A DNA stretch of 64,000 nt from Agrobacterium larrymoorei. GTDB taxonomy: Bacteria > Pseudomonadota > Alphaproteobacteria > Rhizobiales > Rhizobiaceae. This document shows, one piece after another, positions 34,686 to 44,078 of this stretch (within the stretch, counting starts at the first letter, position 1; the number at the start of each line of letters is the position of its first letter). The stretch is taken from positions 694,001 to 758,000 of the forward strand of contig NZ_CP039691.1 in assembly GCF_005145045.1 (NCBI RefSeq). Direction: 5' to 3'. Position numbers and translations under genes: made by a program. Below the pieces are notes generated by a model, which was not told the DNA's origin, searched no databases, and saw nothing but the letters and a program-made list of their open reading frames with translations.

Positions 34686-35400
34686 CCGCCCTCGGATACA
34701 CCGCAAGGCGTTGCGGCGAGGCGGGGTCGGTGCTGGGGGTGAGGAGGTTACGCGGCCTCTCCATTCCCAGGGTCGAGCAGCAATCCCCCCGGCGGCAACG
34801 GGAGGAGGACATGGCGTCGGTTTCGGACCGGCTGGCGCAGTTCTCCCGATGCCCGACCTGGCCGGATCGACAAGCGGCAGTGCGAACAACGGCTGCCGAG
34901 TTTCGATCCATCCGTCAGGATTTCGCCGCCGGGCGTACCGACAGCTCATCGTCTCATGGTCGAACGCGATCATGAAGATAGAAGCGAAAGTCAGGCGGTA
35001 CACAGGAAGACGCTGCATCTGCCCCGTTCACCCCGAAAAGGTGAGCGGACGGATCGTAAGGTAACCATCTGGCCAGCACTCGAAACGTGCTGGCGGGTGA
35101 GAGCCTTGCGGAAAACGGACCGGGACTGCGGGCTGTACGAGATGTTCGGCGCCCGCATCCTCGAAGGCAGGTGTGGCTGAACTGGCAGGGCGATGGCGGG
35201 CAACCATCATCGCACCCGGATGGGAAGGGTTGGGCCTTGATCAAGTCCGACCGGTTCTCCGGCAAGGTTTTTCCCCTTGTCATCCGGGTTCTGCCAGCCG
35301 TGGCAAGAGGATTGCGGCTCTGCCTAAAGAGCCGAACGGGGCGCTGAGAGGTGCCACATACTAAACTACCAAACGAGGCAACTTTCAGCGCCCCGTCCGA
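34686..35400. other. GC-rich, hairpin-rich block without a convincing gene
   Basis: Open frames exist in several phases (for example plus 34711-35064 and 35087-35347, minus 34954-35526), but none has a ribosome site plus recognisable domain. The block shows unusually many stable inverted repeats: ctcg...ccgcaa-ggcg-ttgcgg...cgag (34690-34720), cggcag/ctgccg (about 34880-34904), ccgttcacc/ggtgagcgg (35025-35049), gccagcac/gtgctggc (35072-35094), cggctct/agagccg (about 35315-35334) and acggggcgctga/tcagcgccccgt (35336-35396). A structured RNA or a decayed gene are both possible. Confidence 0.4.
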
Positions 35401-35524
35401 AATGCCATGGCCTGAAAGGGTTATGGAGAGAATGAAGAAGATCAAGCCACGGGCAGATGCTGCCGCGTGAACGGCGAGGCTTGGGATGAAGCTGACCGGG
35501 ATTTTTGATAGCGACGACATCAGC

Positions 35525-35725
35525 AACCCTCATCCATCATCCTGAGCTTGTCGGAGTAGAGGCGCGCAGGCGAAGCCGGAGCCTCGAAGGGCGAGGGTTG
35601 CGGCCGCACACTCGAGCTTGTGACCGGATGCTTCGAGGCCCATGCGGGGCACCTCAGCATGAGGGTGGTGGGTGTGGCGCGGGCGCAGTATTGGGAGGGC
35701 GCCACTAGAGGCGTGGCGCAGCAAC
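35525..35725. repeat. Second type of intergenic repeat (catcctgagcttgtcgg...)
   Basis: This stretch contains catcatcctgagcttgtcgg, gcctcgaagg and gcttcgaggcccatgcgggg, and ends cctcagcatgagggtggtggg. It is a different module family from the cctcggg/cccggac repeats. It abuts the stop of the GST gene. Confidence 0.6.
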
Positions 35726-35735
35726 CCACCAACCC

Positions 35736-36389
35736 TCATCCCCCACCATTCGCTGCCTGAAACACTGCAAGCTGCGCTGCAAAAGCGCGTTGATAGGCGG
35801 GGCGGGCTTCGCCACTTTCCACATATCGTCCAAGGTTGGGAAAGTCCTCCAGCAGGCCGGATGTTCGTAAGCGCAACAGGACGGAGACCATCAAAAGGTC
35901 GCCCGCGCTGAAATTACCATCCAGCCAATCGGCGTCGCCGAGATGGTTGGCGAGTTCCGACAGGCGGGTGCCGACGCGGCCTTCCAGCATGGGGAGGCGT
36001 GTTTCGTGCCAGCTCTCCTTGCTTTCGAAAAGCTTTGCCATCGTCAGTTCGAGGATGGGCGGCTCTATGGTGTTGAGGGCGGCGAAGATCCAGGTGATGG
36101 CGCGGGCGCGGGCCAGGGCGTCTTCAGGCAACAGGCCCTCGTTCGTTTGGGCGATGTGCAGAATGATTGCGCCGGATTCGAAAAGCGAAACCGCGCCGTC
36201 CTCGTATGTCGGAATCTGGCCGAATGGATTGAGCGCGAGATGCGCGGGCTCCTTCATGGCCTTGAAAGACAACAGGCGTACCTCGTAGGGCAGGCCTGCC
36301 TCTTCCAGCGCCCATCGCACCCGCATATCGCGCGCCAGCCCTCGGCCTTTGTCTGGCGAGCGCTCGAAAGCCGTGATCGTTATCGTCAT
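35736..36389 (-). CDS. Glutathione S-transferase
   Basis: 217-residue cytosolic GST. The N-terminal thioredoxin-like domain includes NPFGQIPTYEDG (cis-Pro region) and LFESGAIILHIAQ (glutathione gamma-glutamyl contact). The C-terminal helical domain contains SAGDLLMVSVLLRL, the N-capping box and hydrophobic staple region. The start at 36389 follows GGGAGGAGAAA; an in-frame extension to 36458 is spurious. Substrate class is not assignable. It is divergent from the FAD dehydrogenase. Confidence 0.9.
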   Translation of the reverse strand: MTITITAFERSPDKGRGLARDMRVRWALEEAGLPYEVRLLSFKAMKEPAHLALNPFGQIPTYEDGAVSLFESGAIILHIAQTNEGLLPEDALARARAITWIFAALNTIEPPILELTMAKLFESKESWHETRLPMLEGRVGTRLSELANHLGDADWLDGNFSAGDLLMVSVLLRLRTSGLLEDFPNLGRYVESGEARPAYQRAFAAQLAVFQAANGGG

Positions 36390-36525
36390 TTTCTCCTCCC
36401 ATGATTTCCCAAGGAGACGATGCGGCTGATTTTCGACGGGAGCAAGACGAAGCGGCAAGTGATGGATCGTGCCATTGCATAGAATTGACCTTTGCGTAAA
36501 AGTAACTCTATGAATCCGGGAGGGG

Positions 36526-38175
36526 ATGATGGAGCGATATGATGTGATCGTCGTTGGTGCTGGCCTTGCAGGGCTGGTCGCAGCGACGGAGGCGGCAGAG
36601 CGGGGCCTCAGCGTTTGCGTGGTGGATCAGGAGGGGCCGCAGAACCTTGGCGGGCAAGCGTTCTGGTCGCTGGGCGGGCTGTTTTTCATCGATAGTCCTG
36701 AGCAGCGCTTCATGCGCATTCGCGATAGTCTCGATCTGGCCCGTCAGGACTGGATGGGCTCTGCGGCATTCGACCGGCCCGAGGATCACTGGCCCCGGCA
36801 GTGGGCGGAGGCCTATCTGCACTTTGCCGCAGGCGAAAAGCGGGCGTGGCTGCACGGGCTTGGCATGCGCTGGTTTCCGGTCGTTGGCTGGGCGGAGCGG
36901 GGAGGCGGGCATGCCGATGGGCACGGCAATTCCGTTCCGCGCTTCCACGTGACGTGGGGCACCGGCCCCGGCGTGCTGGCACCCTTCGTCAAGAAGGCGC
37001 AGGCTCTGGCCGATACGGGAAAGCTGATCTTTCGCTTTCGCCACAAGGTGGATCGGCTGGAACAGGCCAATGGCGTCATAACCGGCATTTCGGGTACGGT
37101 TCTGGCTGATGATGCGGTGCAGCGGGGCGAGGAAAGCAGCCGCGAGGCGCTGGCAGAATTCCGTATCGAGGCGGGTGCCGTGGTGGTCAGTTCGGGCGGG
37201 ATTGGCGGCAACCATGATCTCGTCCGGCAGAACTGGCCGGTGGATCGGCTGGGCCAGCCACCGGCGGATATGGTCTGCGGCGTGCCCGCCCATGTGGACG
37301 GGCGCATGCTCGGGATTACCGAGGATGCGGGCGGCGCGATCATCAACCGGGATCGCATGTGGCATTACACCGAGGGTGTGAAGAACTACGAGCCGATCTG
37401 GAACAAGCATGGCATCCGCATTCTGCCCGGCCCATCGTCATTCTGGTGCGATGCCGATGGTAACCGGCTACCATCCCCGGCCATGCCCGGCTTCGATACG
37501 TTGGGCACGCTGAAAACTTTAAGGGAGCGCAATAGCGATTACAGCTGGTTCATTCTGACCAAGGCGATCATCAAGAAGGAGTTTGCGCTTTCTGGCTCGG
37601 AGCAAAACCCGGATTTGACGGACAAGAATGTTCGCCTGTTGCTGAAGCGGCTGGGCAAGGAGCCGCCGGGACCGGTCAAGGCATTCATGGATCGCGGCGA
37701 GGATTTTGCGGTTCGCAACACGCTGGAAGAGCTGGTCGAGGCCATGAATGCGATCAGCGGAGAGGATCGGCTGGATATTGCCCGCCTGCGACCGCAGATC
37801 GAAGCGCGTGACCGGGAAATTCTCAACGGCTTTTCCAAGGATGTGCAGGTTACGGCAATTCGCGGCGCTCGCAACTATCTCGGTGACAAGCTGATGCGCA
37901 CCGCCAAACCGCATCGTCTGCTCGACCCCGCTGCGGGACCGCTGATTGCGGTGCGCCTGCATATTCTGACGCGCAAGACGCTGGGCGGCTTGCACACGGA
38001 TTTGCAGGGCAGGGTGCTGGATGGGCAGGGCGCGGTGGTGCCCGGCCTTTATGCCGCCGGTGAAGTTGCCGGTTTCGGCGGCGGCGGCATGCATGGCTAC
38101 AACGCGCTGGAAGGGACGTTTCTGGGCGGATGCCTGTTTTCGGGACGTGTTGCCGGGCGCAGTGTCGGCGGTTAA
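36526..38175 (+). CDS. FAD-binding dehydrogenase (3-ketosteroid dehydrogenase-like)
   Basis: 549-residue flavoprotein of the fumarate reductase/KstD superfamily. The N-terminal dinucleotide fold VVGAGLAGLVAATEAAE and the C-terminal GLYAAGEVAGFGGGGMHGYNAL, which closes over FAD, are intact. ATG 36526 and 36529 both lie behind GGGAGGGG; 36529 (MERYDVIVVG) is the better start. Annotated relatives are oxidoreductases of unknown substrate rather than true steroid enzymes. Its stop overlaps the stop of the convergent ABC transporter by four bases (38172-38175). Confidence 0.87.
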   Translation: MMERYDVIVVGAGLAGLVAATEAAERGLSVCVVDQEGPQNLGGQAFWSLGGLFFIDSPEQRFMRIRDSLDLARQDWMGSAAFDRPEDHWPRQWAEAYLHFAAGEKRAWLHGLGMRWFPVVGWAERGGGHADGHGNSVPRFHVTWGTGPGVLAPFVKKAQALADTGKLIFRFRHKVDRLEQANGVITGISGTVLADDAVQRGEESSREALAEFRIEAGAVVVSSGGIGGNHDLVRQNWPVDRLGQPPADMVCGVPAHVDGRMLGITEDAGGAIINRDRMWHYTEGVKNYEPIWNKHGIRILPGPSSFWCDADGNRLPSPAMPGFDTLGTLKTLRERNSDYSWFILTKAIIKKEFALSGSEQNPDLTDKNVRLLLKRLGKEPPGPVKAFMDRGEDFAVRNTLEELVEAMNAISGEDRLDIARLRPQIEARDREILNGFSKDVQVTAIRGARNYLGDKLMRTAKPHRLLDPAAGPLIAVRLHILTRKTLGGLHTDLQGRVLDGQGAVVPGLYAAGEVAGFGGGGMHGYNALEGTFLGGCLFSGRVAGRSVGG

Positions 38176-39980
38176 ACCGATTTCACCAAAGGCACCACAT
38201 CATCGCTGCCGGTTTCGAATTGCAGCCGGGCGAGCTTTGCATAGAGGCCGCCCTGACGGATCAGGCTCTGATGCGAACCTTCCTCGATGATGCGGCCCTC
38301 ATCCATCACCAGAATACGGTCCGCCTTCAGCACGGTGGCGAGGCGGTGGGCGATGACGATGGTGGTGCGCTTGGAAATGAGGTCGTCCAGCGCCTTTTGC
38401 ACCAAAGTCTCGCTTTCGGCATCGAGCGCGGAGGTCGCTTCGTCGAGAAGCAGGATCGGCGCATCGCGCAGAATGGCGCGGGCAATGGCAATGCGCTGGC
38501 GCTGTCCGCCGGACAGCGTTACGCCACGCTCGCCGACAATCGTGTCGTAACCATCCGAAAGCTTGCCGATGAAGCCATCCGCCTGAGCGGCAAGGGCCGC
38601 GGCGCGAACCTCTTCGCGGGTGGCATTCGGTCTGCCGAACGCGATATTATCGTGAATGGACGAGGCGAAGATGGCGACATCCTGCGGCACGATGGCAAGG
38701 CGGGAGCGCAGATCATCCAGTGTCACGGAGCGGATATCGGTGCCATCCACGGTGATGCGGCCCGACTGCGGATCGTAGAAACGCATCAAAAGCGAGAAGA
38801 CGGTGCTTTTGCCAGCACCCGAAGGGCCGACGATGGCGACGGTTTCGCCAGCCGCAACGTTGAAAGAAAGATCGCTGAGAATGGGCTTGTCCGTCCCCTT
38901 GGGATAATGGAAAGCCACGTTCTCGAAGCGCGCTTCGCCGCGCGGCGGAGTGGGCAGAGACACGGGAGCGGCAGGGTTTTCGACCGGAGATTTTTCCGCA
39001 AGCAGTTCGGACAGACGTTCGGCAGCGCCGCCTGCCTGCGCCAGTTCGCCCCAGACTTCCGACAGTTGGCCGAGCGAACTTGCGGCAATGACCGCATAAA
39101 GAACGAACTGACTGAGCGTGCCACCCGAGATGGTGCCCGTCAGCACGCCATGCGCGCCGTACCAGAGGATGGCGACCACGCTGCCGAAGACGAGGCTGAT
39201 TGCGACAGCGGTCAAGATGGCGCGGGCGCTGATGGCCGCGCGGGCGCCGCGATAGGCTTTCTCGACGGCGTCGTTATAACGCGAATTTGCCAGCTGCTCG
39301 GCGTTGAACGACTGAATGGTGCGGCTTGCCGAGATCGTTTCCGACGCGAAGGCTGAAGACGCGGCAAGCGTATCCTGCGTGGTTCTGGAGCGCGAACGCA
39401 CGGAGCGACCGAAGGCGATCAGCGGGAAAACGATGAGCGGTATGGCAAGAAGCGCCAGGCCCGCAAGGCTGGGGCTGGTATAGACCATCATCACCACCGC
39501 GCCCAGACAGAGCAGGATATTGCGCAGGGCAACCGAGGCGGAGGAGCCGAAGGCGGAGCGGATCTGCACCGTATCGGCGGTGAGACGCGAGGTGAGTTCG
39601 CCGGAGTGATTGGTGTCGAAAAAGGCCTGCGACAGCGAGGTGAGATGGGCGAAAACATCGCGCCGCACATCGGCTACGACGCGTTCCCCGATCGTCATCA
39701 CATAATAGTATCGCATGGCGCTGGCCAGCGCGAGGACGACGGCAATTGCCAGCAACATGGCGAAATAGCTGTTGATCATCGCCCCATCGGAGGCTTCGAA
39801 ACCGTGGTCGACGATGCGCCGCACGGCAAGTGGCAGCGCCAGTGTGGTGGCGGAAGACAGGATGAGCGCGGAGAGGGCGGCGGCAACCAGACCCCGGTAA
39901 CGCTTCAGATAGGGAAACAGGCTCTTGAGCGGCTTCAGCGTTTTGCGACCTGCCGATTTCTGTTCCTGAAACTCTGCCAC
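38172..39980 (-). CDS. ABC exporter, fused membrane and ATPase domains (MsbA/LmrA type)
   Basis: 602-residue half-transporter acting as a homodimer. A six-helix membrane domain (about 25-320) is followed by a nucleotide-binding domain with Walker A GPSGAGKST, signature LSGGQRQRIAIARA, Walker B ILLLDEATSALD and the H-loop His in IVIAHRL. Homologues export lipids, peptides or drugs; the substrate is not readable here. It is convergent with the FAD dehydrogenase, with overlapping stops and no terminator between them. It is divergent from rpmE. Confidence 0.9.
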   Translation of the reverse strand: MAEFQEQKSAGRKTLKPLKSLFPYLKRYRGLVAAALSALILSSATTLALPLAVRRIVDHGFEASDGAMINSYFAMLLAIAVVLALASAMRYYYVMTIGERVVADVRRDVFAHLTSLSQAFFDTNHSGELTSRLTADTVQIRSAFGSSASVALRNILLCLGAVVMMVYTSPSLAGLALLAIPLIVFPLIAFGRSVRSRSRTTQDTLAASSAFASETISASRTIQSFNAEQLANSRYNDAVEKAYRGARAAISARAILTAVAISLVFGSVVAILWYGAHGVLTGTISGGTLSQFVLYAVIAASSLGQLSEVWGELAQAGGAAERLSELLAEKSPVENPAAPVSLPTPPRGEARFENVAFHYPKGTDKPILSDLSFNVAAGETVAIVGPSGAGKSTVFSLLMRFYDPQSGRITVDGTDIRSVTLDDLRSRLAIVPQDVAIFASSIHDNIAFGRPNATREEVRAAALAAQADGFIGKLSDGYDTIVGERGVTLSGGQRQRIAIARAILRDAPILLLDEATSALDAESETLVQKALDDLISKRTTIVIAHRLATVLKADRILVMDEGRIIEEGSHQSLIRQGGLYAKLARLQFETGSDDVVPLVKSV

Positions 39981-40246
39981 CTCGAATACCTCTGCTTATC
40001 GTCAAGACACAGCCGAAGCTTTATCACGAACGAGATCTGCTTCTTTGACATATGTCATAAATATAGGCTCTACGCAGTGTGAAGCCATCCACCGGCAGGC
40101 ACTTGTTATCTTGGCGCCCTTCATGTATAGGCTCCGCATCAAATTGGAAAGCCATGGCCGCGAGGGCTGGGTTTCATTTATTCAATGGGCTCAGTTGACG
40201 CAATTGCGGCAAATGGTCCGCACGTCACTTACGCAGGAAGTTTGTC

Positions 40247-40468
40247 ATGAAGGCTCAAATCCATCCAGACTATCACATGATCAAAGTTGTCATGACCGAT
40301 GGTACCGAATACGAAACCCGCTCCACCTGGGGTTCCGAGGGCGCAGTAATGAACCTCGAAATCGACCCTAAGTCCCATCCGGCCTGGACTGGTGGCAACC
40401 AGCAGCTGATGGACCGCGGCGGCCGCGTTTCCAAGTTCAACAAGCGCTTCGGCGGCCTCGGCCTCTAA
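40247..40468 (+). CDS. rpmE: Ribosomal protein L31
   Basis: 73-residue L31. [19 protein letters not shown] and [21 protein letters not shown] are family hallmarks. It has no Cys, so it is the zinc-free (C-) form. AGGAAG precedes the ATG. It is monocistronic, followed within 25 bp by a strong terminator. The 266-bp region to the divergent ABC gene holds a TTGACA box near 40046, but a convincing paired -10 was not settled. Confidence 0.96.
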   Translation: MKAQIHPDYHMIKVVMTDGTEYETRSTWGSEGAVMNLEIDPKSHPAWTGGNQQLMDRGGRVSKFNKRFGGLGL

Positions 40469-40488
40469 TCCGCTTGGATATGGAATGC

Positions 40489-40520
40489 AAAAAAACCCTG
40501 GAGCGATCCGGGGTTTTTTG
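40489..40520 (+). terminator. rpmE terminator
   Basis: Stem aaaaaccctgg / ccggggtttttt with a short gcgat loop and a T6 tail. Confidence 0.9.
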
Positions 40521-40596
40521 TTGTTTTAAGTGTAATTTTCTACCCCCGTTCCTGTGACAAGCACAGGGATGAGGGTGGCAATTGAAGCGCTAAAAC

Positions 40597-40624
40597 AAAA
40601 AAGCAGGCCTAAGCCTGCTTCTTT
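40597..40624 (-). terminator. Terminator of the rcdA-like gene
   Basis: Perfect stem aagcaggc / gcctgctt with loop ctaa; on the minus strand it is followed by TTTTTTGTTTT. It lies 25 bp past the DUF1465 stop. Confidence 0.9.
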
Positions 40625-40645
40625 AAAATCATCGATGTAGCGAAA

Positions 40646-41158
40646 TCAGTTGCTGGTGAAGGCGGTGCGCAGCAGGTTGAGCTGGGCCTGAACGCTGTTC
40701 TCATTGTCTGGAACCTTCGCCTCGGAGGGGCGATAGATTTCGCGGTCGAGGAGGGCGACGCGGTTCTGGAGGCGCAGCGAGCGTTCCACCAGTTCGCGGA
40801 AGGATTCCGGCAGGTCGTGCCAGCCCGGTGCGTTGCGGTCGACGTTGAAGTTGTCGAGGCGCACCTTGTTCTTTTCGCTGATGACCTGATCGCGGGTCAT
40901 TTCGCCGTTGTTGACAGCGCGCTGGAGCAGCAGCCAGGAGGCCATCTGCATGAGGCGCGTGGTGAGGCGCATGGATTCCGCTGCATAAAGAACCGAGGCC
41001 ATGCGCGGCAGCACCTTGGAGGCTGCGCGGCCAGAGCCGTCGAGGTAGCTTGCCGTTTCTTCTACAAGGCCCATACCCTCCGTGTAGAGGGTCTTGAATT
41101 GGTTCGACGCAGCAGCGCGGCCAGCAAAGCTGATGGTATTCAAAGCCTGTTCCGACAT
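40646..41158 (-). CDS. rcdA: DUF1465 protein, RcdA (regulator of CtrA degradation) homologue
   Basis: 170-residue helical protein. FAGRAAASNQFKTLYTEGMGLVEE and SMRLTTRLMQMASWLLLQRAV are the conserved blocks of DUF1465. In Caulobacter, RcdA is an adaptor that helps ClpXP degrade the cell-cycle master regulator CtrA at the G1-S transition. The same role is inferred. The start was set at 41158 (AAAGAA upstream); in-frame ATGs at 41182 and 41197 would add 8 or 13 residues. It has its own terminator and no partner genes adjacent. Confidence 0.87.
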   Translation of the reverse strand: MSEQALNTISFAGRAAASNQFKTLYTEGMGLVEETASYLDGSGRAASKVLPRMASVLYAAESMRLTTRLMQMASWLLLQRAVNNGEMTRDQVISEKNKVRLDNFNVDRNAPGWHDLPESFRELVERSLRLQNRVALLDREIYRPSEAKVPDNENSVQAQLNLLRTAFTSN

Positions 41159-41321
41159 TTCTTTATATCCCTGCTCACGCATAATACTATCAGGCAACGG
41201 GATTAGCGGGTTAATTGTTCCGGCCTGTCTGTATTTTCAGGATGATATCAATAGCGCAAATGCGCAAGCTGATTATTAAAGAAAGGTTAATACCCACAGT
41301 TTTGGATATTGTATGGCAGGG

Positions 41322-41348
41322 CAAAAAAAGAGCCGCAAAAGCGGCTCT
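41322..41348 (-). terminator. Probable terminator of the MFS-DUF1192 unit
   Basis: Perfect stem gagccgc / gcggctc with loop aaaa and T7 on the minus strand. It lies 165 bp past the DUF1192 stop, the nearest minus-strand gene upstream of it. No gene is supported in the intervening AT-rich stretch. Confidence 0.75.
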
Positions 41349-41513
41349 CAAGGTAAAACAGGGAGAAAAATCAGACCAATTCGCCGATAGGAGAAACTGC
41401 CTGAGGTTCAGAAGAACTGAACGTGTATAGTAATCTCTCAGAAAGCTTAATATTGCGTTAATGGTAAACGAAAAACTGACCCGCGTCGTAACGTTAATGA
41501 AAATGCACAAGCA

Positions 41514-41711
41514 TCATCGCGCTCTGAAAAGGTTCTCGGCTGCTTTTCTGCCTGCGGATTTCTTTTCGCGCTCTTCTTCCAGCCGCTTTACTTCGGCAAG
41601 GAGAATGTTGATACGGGCGGTCAGCTCGTCCACCGAGACCAGACTGAGATCGCTGCCGATGACGTGAGTCGTGCTCGGCTTTTGCGGAAGTTCCTCATCG
41701 AAAACACTCAT
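41514..41711 (-). CDS. DUF1192 small coiled-coil protein
   Basis: 65-residue soluble protein with the family block SLVSVDELTARINILLAEVKRL followed by a highly charged helix. DUF1192 is a small rhizobial/alphaproteobacterial family of unknown function. Its ATG overlaps the stop of the MFS gene (ATGA), so it is translated from the same mRNA. The coiled coil suggests oligomerisation or partner binding. Confidence 0.85.
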   Translation of the reverse strand: MSVFDEELPQKPSTTHVIGSDLSLVSVDELTARINILLAEVKRLEEEREKKSAGRKAAENLFRAR

Positions 41712-42991
41712 ATTCCTGCTCCCTTCTGCAAATCTGCTTCGTCTTCAGGATATTGCGGCGCTCGCGGATCGAGCGAGGCGCTCTCGGGCGTCAACAGGGG
41801 CGCCGGTGCGGTTGGCATGGTGGAGAAGTTGTCTTTCTGCTCCGTCGTCAGGGCCGCGCGCTGTCTTGAGCGGAAGATAGAATAGGCCGTAATCAGCAAA
41901 TGCGAAACCGCAGTGACGAGAAAGAGTGCATAAGGCCCGAAAGACGTCATGATCGGGCCGCCCAGAGTAGGGCCGATGATGGTGCCGATGCCGTAAAGCA
42001 AAAGCAGACCGCCTGAAACCTTGACGAAATCCTCCGACGAGGCGAAGTCGTTGGCGTGAGCCACCGCGATTGGATAGAGCGCATTGGCGGCGGCACCGTA
42101 AACGCAGATCATCCCGATCAGGACATAGACATGCGTCGGGTGGATGAGCGCGACCGACAGCCCGGCGACGGCTGCAAGGGCAGACAGGCCCGCCAGCACG
42201 AAACGCCGGTCGATGCGGTCTGAGAGCTTGCCCGCCGGAAACTGGGCCAGAGCGCCGACGAAGATGGTGCAGCTGACCATGATGGCGATGGTGGTTGGAT
42301 CAAGCCCCGCACGCGCGCCAAACACGGCGGCCAGCGTACCATAAGCACCGTTGGCGATGCCGATCAGCAGAATGCCGACGAAGGACACCGGCGAGTTGCG
42401 GTAAAGCGCTGGAAGATCGAGCTTCACTTTCTTGAGCGGTTGCGGACTTTCCGCTCTCGAGAGCATGGCTGGCAGAATGGCGATGCAGTAAATGATCGCG
42501 GCGATCATGAAGAGCGACGTATTGCCAACATTGCCGAAGGGAATGACCAGCTGACCGGCAACGACGCCGAAAAGCGTGATGGCAATATAGAGCGAGAAAA
42601 TCGCGCCGCGGCTTTCATTGGTGGCGCGCTCGTTCAGCCAGCTTTCGATGATCATGGAGGTGCCCGCGGTGCAGAAACCCGTCAGCGCGCGAAGGGCCAC
42701 CCAGGACACATCATCGATGAAGAGGCCGGTGAGAAGCACGGTCAGGCATATCATCGCAACGAAGCTGCCGAAGGCGCGGATGTGGCCCGCACGCCGCACG
42801 ATTGCCGGGGCAACGAAGCAGCCGATGACGAAACCGGCAGCCCAGGAGGTGCCGAGAAAGCCGAGAACCTCGTTGGTGTAGCCTTCTTCCGAGCCGCGAA
42901 CGGGCAGCAGCAGGCCCTGAAGGCCGTTGCCGAGGAAGAGAAACAGGGTGCTGGTGAGAAGAGCGAATACGGGTAGAATATTTCTGCTCAT
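41708..42991 (-). CDS. MFS transporter (YcaD/UMF1-like)
   Basis: 427-residue major facilitator with twelve predicted membrane segments. The loop between helices 2 and 3 shows RRAGHIRAFGSF in place of the classic GxxxDRxGRR, and a matching second loop reads GKLSDRIDRRFVL. It resembles YcaD-type sugar/drug transporters. The substrate is unassigned. GAGAGTGACTTT precedes the ATG. It is the first gene of a two-gene unit with DUF1192. Confidence 0.87.
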   Translation of the reverse strand: MSRNILPVFALLTSTLFLFLGNGLQGLLLPVRGSEEGYTNEVLGFLGTSWAAGFVIGCFVAPAIVRRAGHIRAFGSFVAMICLTVLLTGLFIDDVSWVALRALTGFCTAGTSMIIESWLNERATNESRGAIFSLYIAITLFGVVAGQLVIPFGNVGNTSLFMIAAIIYCIAILPAMLSRAESPQPLKKVKLDLPALYRNSPVSFVGILLIGIANGAYGTLAAVFGARAGLDPTTIAIMVSCTIFVGALAQFPAGKLSDRIDRRFVLAGLSALAAVAGLSVALIHPTHVYVLIGMICVYGAAANALYPIAVAHANDFASSEDFVKVSGGLLLLYGIGTIIGPTLGGPIMTSFGPYALFLVTAVSHLLITAYSIFRSRQRAALTTEQKDNFSTMPTAPAPLLTPESASLDPRAPQYPEDEADLQKGAGI

Positions 42992-43268
42992 AAAGTCACT
43001 CTCATGCTGATGCGATTTTGGAATCTAAACTTCGAACGGGACGTGCGCGAATAAGTTGCCCGATATGGTGACCATAAAAATGTCCGCCCTGTGACGCCAG
43101 CGAAATGAATTTGACTTTTGTCTCTCAACGCTGCACGCCCTTACGCTCAAGTCGAAAATGATGAATCGGTTGCGACATTTGCTTTTCAGGTTTCCAAGAA
43201 GACTCTCATTCGATCTTTAGCAAATGGAATGTTTCACCGATGGCTCAATACAGCCAAAAGGTTGCGCG

Positions 43269-43424
43269 ATGACGAAGGCGATCGGCCTTTTTTTACTTCT
43301 GGCAATGGGCATCCAGATCATCCGCCCGCTTGGCCTGCCGGGGCTGAGACGCCGCGCAGATTTCTGGAAAATCGCGGTGGTGGCATTCGTGCTGTGGACG
43401 CTGGTGCTGCTGCTGAGGCCTTGA
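43269..43424 (+). CDS. Small single/double-span membrane protein (51 aa)
   Basis: 51 residues from ATG 43269, with AAAAGG upstream; a frame from 43224 would add 15. Two hydrophobic segments (AIGLFLLLAMGIQII and IAVVAFVLWTLVLLL) flank a basic cytoplasmic loop, LGLPGLRRRADFWK. I believe similar small proteins occur in other Rhizobiaceae, but cannot check. No function is known. It lies between the MFS promoter region and a large repeat block. Confidence 0.65.
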   Translation: MTKAIGLFLLLAMGIQIIRPLGLPGLRRRADFWKIAVVAFVLWTLVLLLRP

Positions 43425-43477
43425 GGTTGGGGTTGGCGTGCTGTGTTTTTCTGTTGCCTCGGGCTACACGTCTTACA

Positions 43478-43945
43478 CCTCCGTCATCCTCGGGCTTGTC
43501 CCGCTGCTGTCCGGTTGATGCAGCAACGGCACTCCCCACTTCCGTCATCCCGGATCAAGTCCGGGATGACGGGTGGGGGAGCTGTTATCGCCCCAAACTA
43601 CCCACTCAGTTTAAACCGGACAGAAGTGGGCTTGATCCGAGGATTCACACCCTTTGACTTCGTTGATGGCGATGGATCCTCGGCACAAGGCCGAGGATGA
43701 CGGTCGAGGGTGGATTGGCCGTTTCTCCTCAAACCCACTGCTGTCCGGTTTAAATTGATAGGTTGGTTTGAGGCGAGAACATCTCCCCACCCGTCACCCC
43801 GCACTTGATGCGGGGTCCAGCAGACGCGCGTCTGCGCGGCGAAGAAAGTTCTTTCAGACCAAGGACTTGGTCTGGCTGGATCCCGGATCAAGTCCGGGAT
43901 GACGGAAGTGGGGAGCTGTTATCGCCCCAAGCTACCAACACAGTC
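43478..43945. repeat. Composite mosaic repeat block
   Basis: At least five modules in tandem: ccgtcatcctcgggcttgtc, ccgtcatcccggatcaagtc with its hairpin, cagtttaaaccggacag, a cctcggcacaaggccgagg hairpin, actgctgtccggtttaaat, and the long module with cagacgcgcgtctg plus ccaaggacttggtctgg. It ends with ggatcccggatcaagtccgg. No gene is supported inside. Confidence 0.85.
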
Positions 43946-44078
43946 ACAGGGGCGCGATGGCGCTGATTGGACTGAGGTGCGCAATCGTCTACTCCGTCCG
44001 CAGAGACAACAGCCACAGAAACAACAGTGCAAGATATCGCAATTTCCCTGTCACCATTTTTCCTCTAGGGTCACGATG

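Noticed and set aside
34686..35400. RNase P RNA or tmRNA
   Set aside because: The diagnostic gaggaaagtccgg element of RNase P and any tmRNA tag or acceptor sequence were not found.
34711..35526. Several 70-190 codon frames on both strands
   Set aside because: Mutually overlapping, no ribosome sites, no domains; the region shows RNA-like inverted repeats instead. Kept as an unassigned block.
41211..41510. 99-codon minus-strand frame
   Set aside because: Runs through a terminator hairpin; AT-rich, no ribosome site or domain.
43478..43945. CRISPR array
   Set aside because: The repeats are inverted, of several kinds and unevenly spaced, with no cas genes; they are mosaic palindromic elements.
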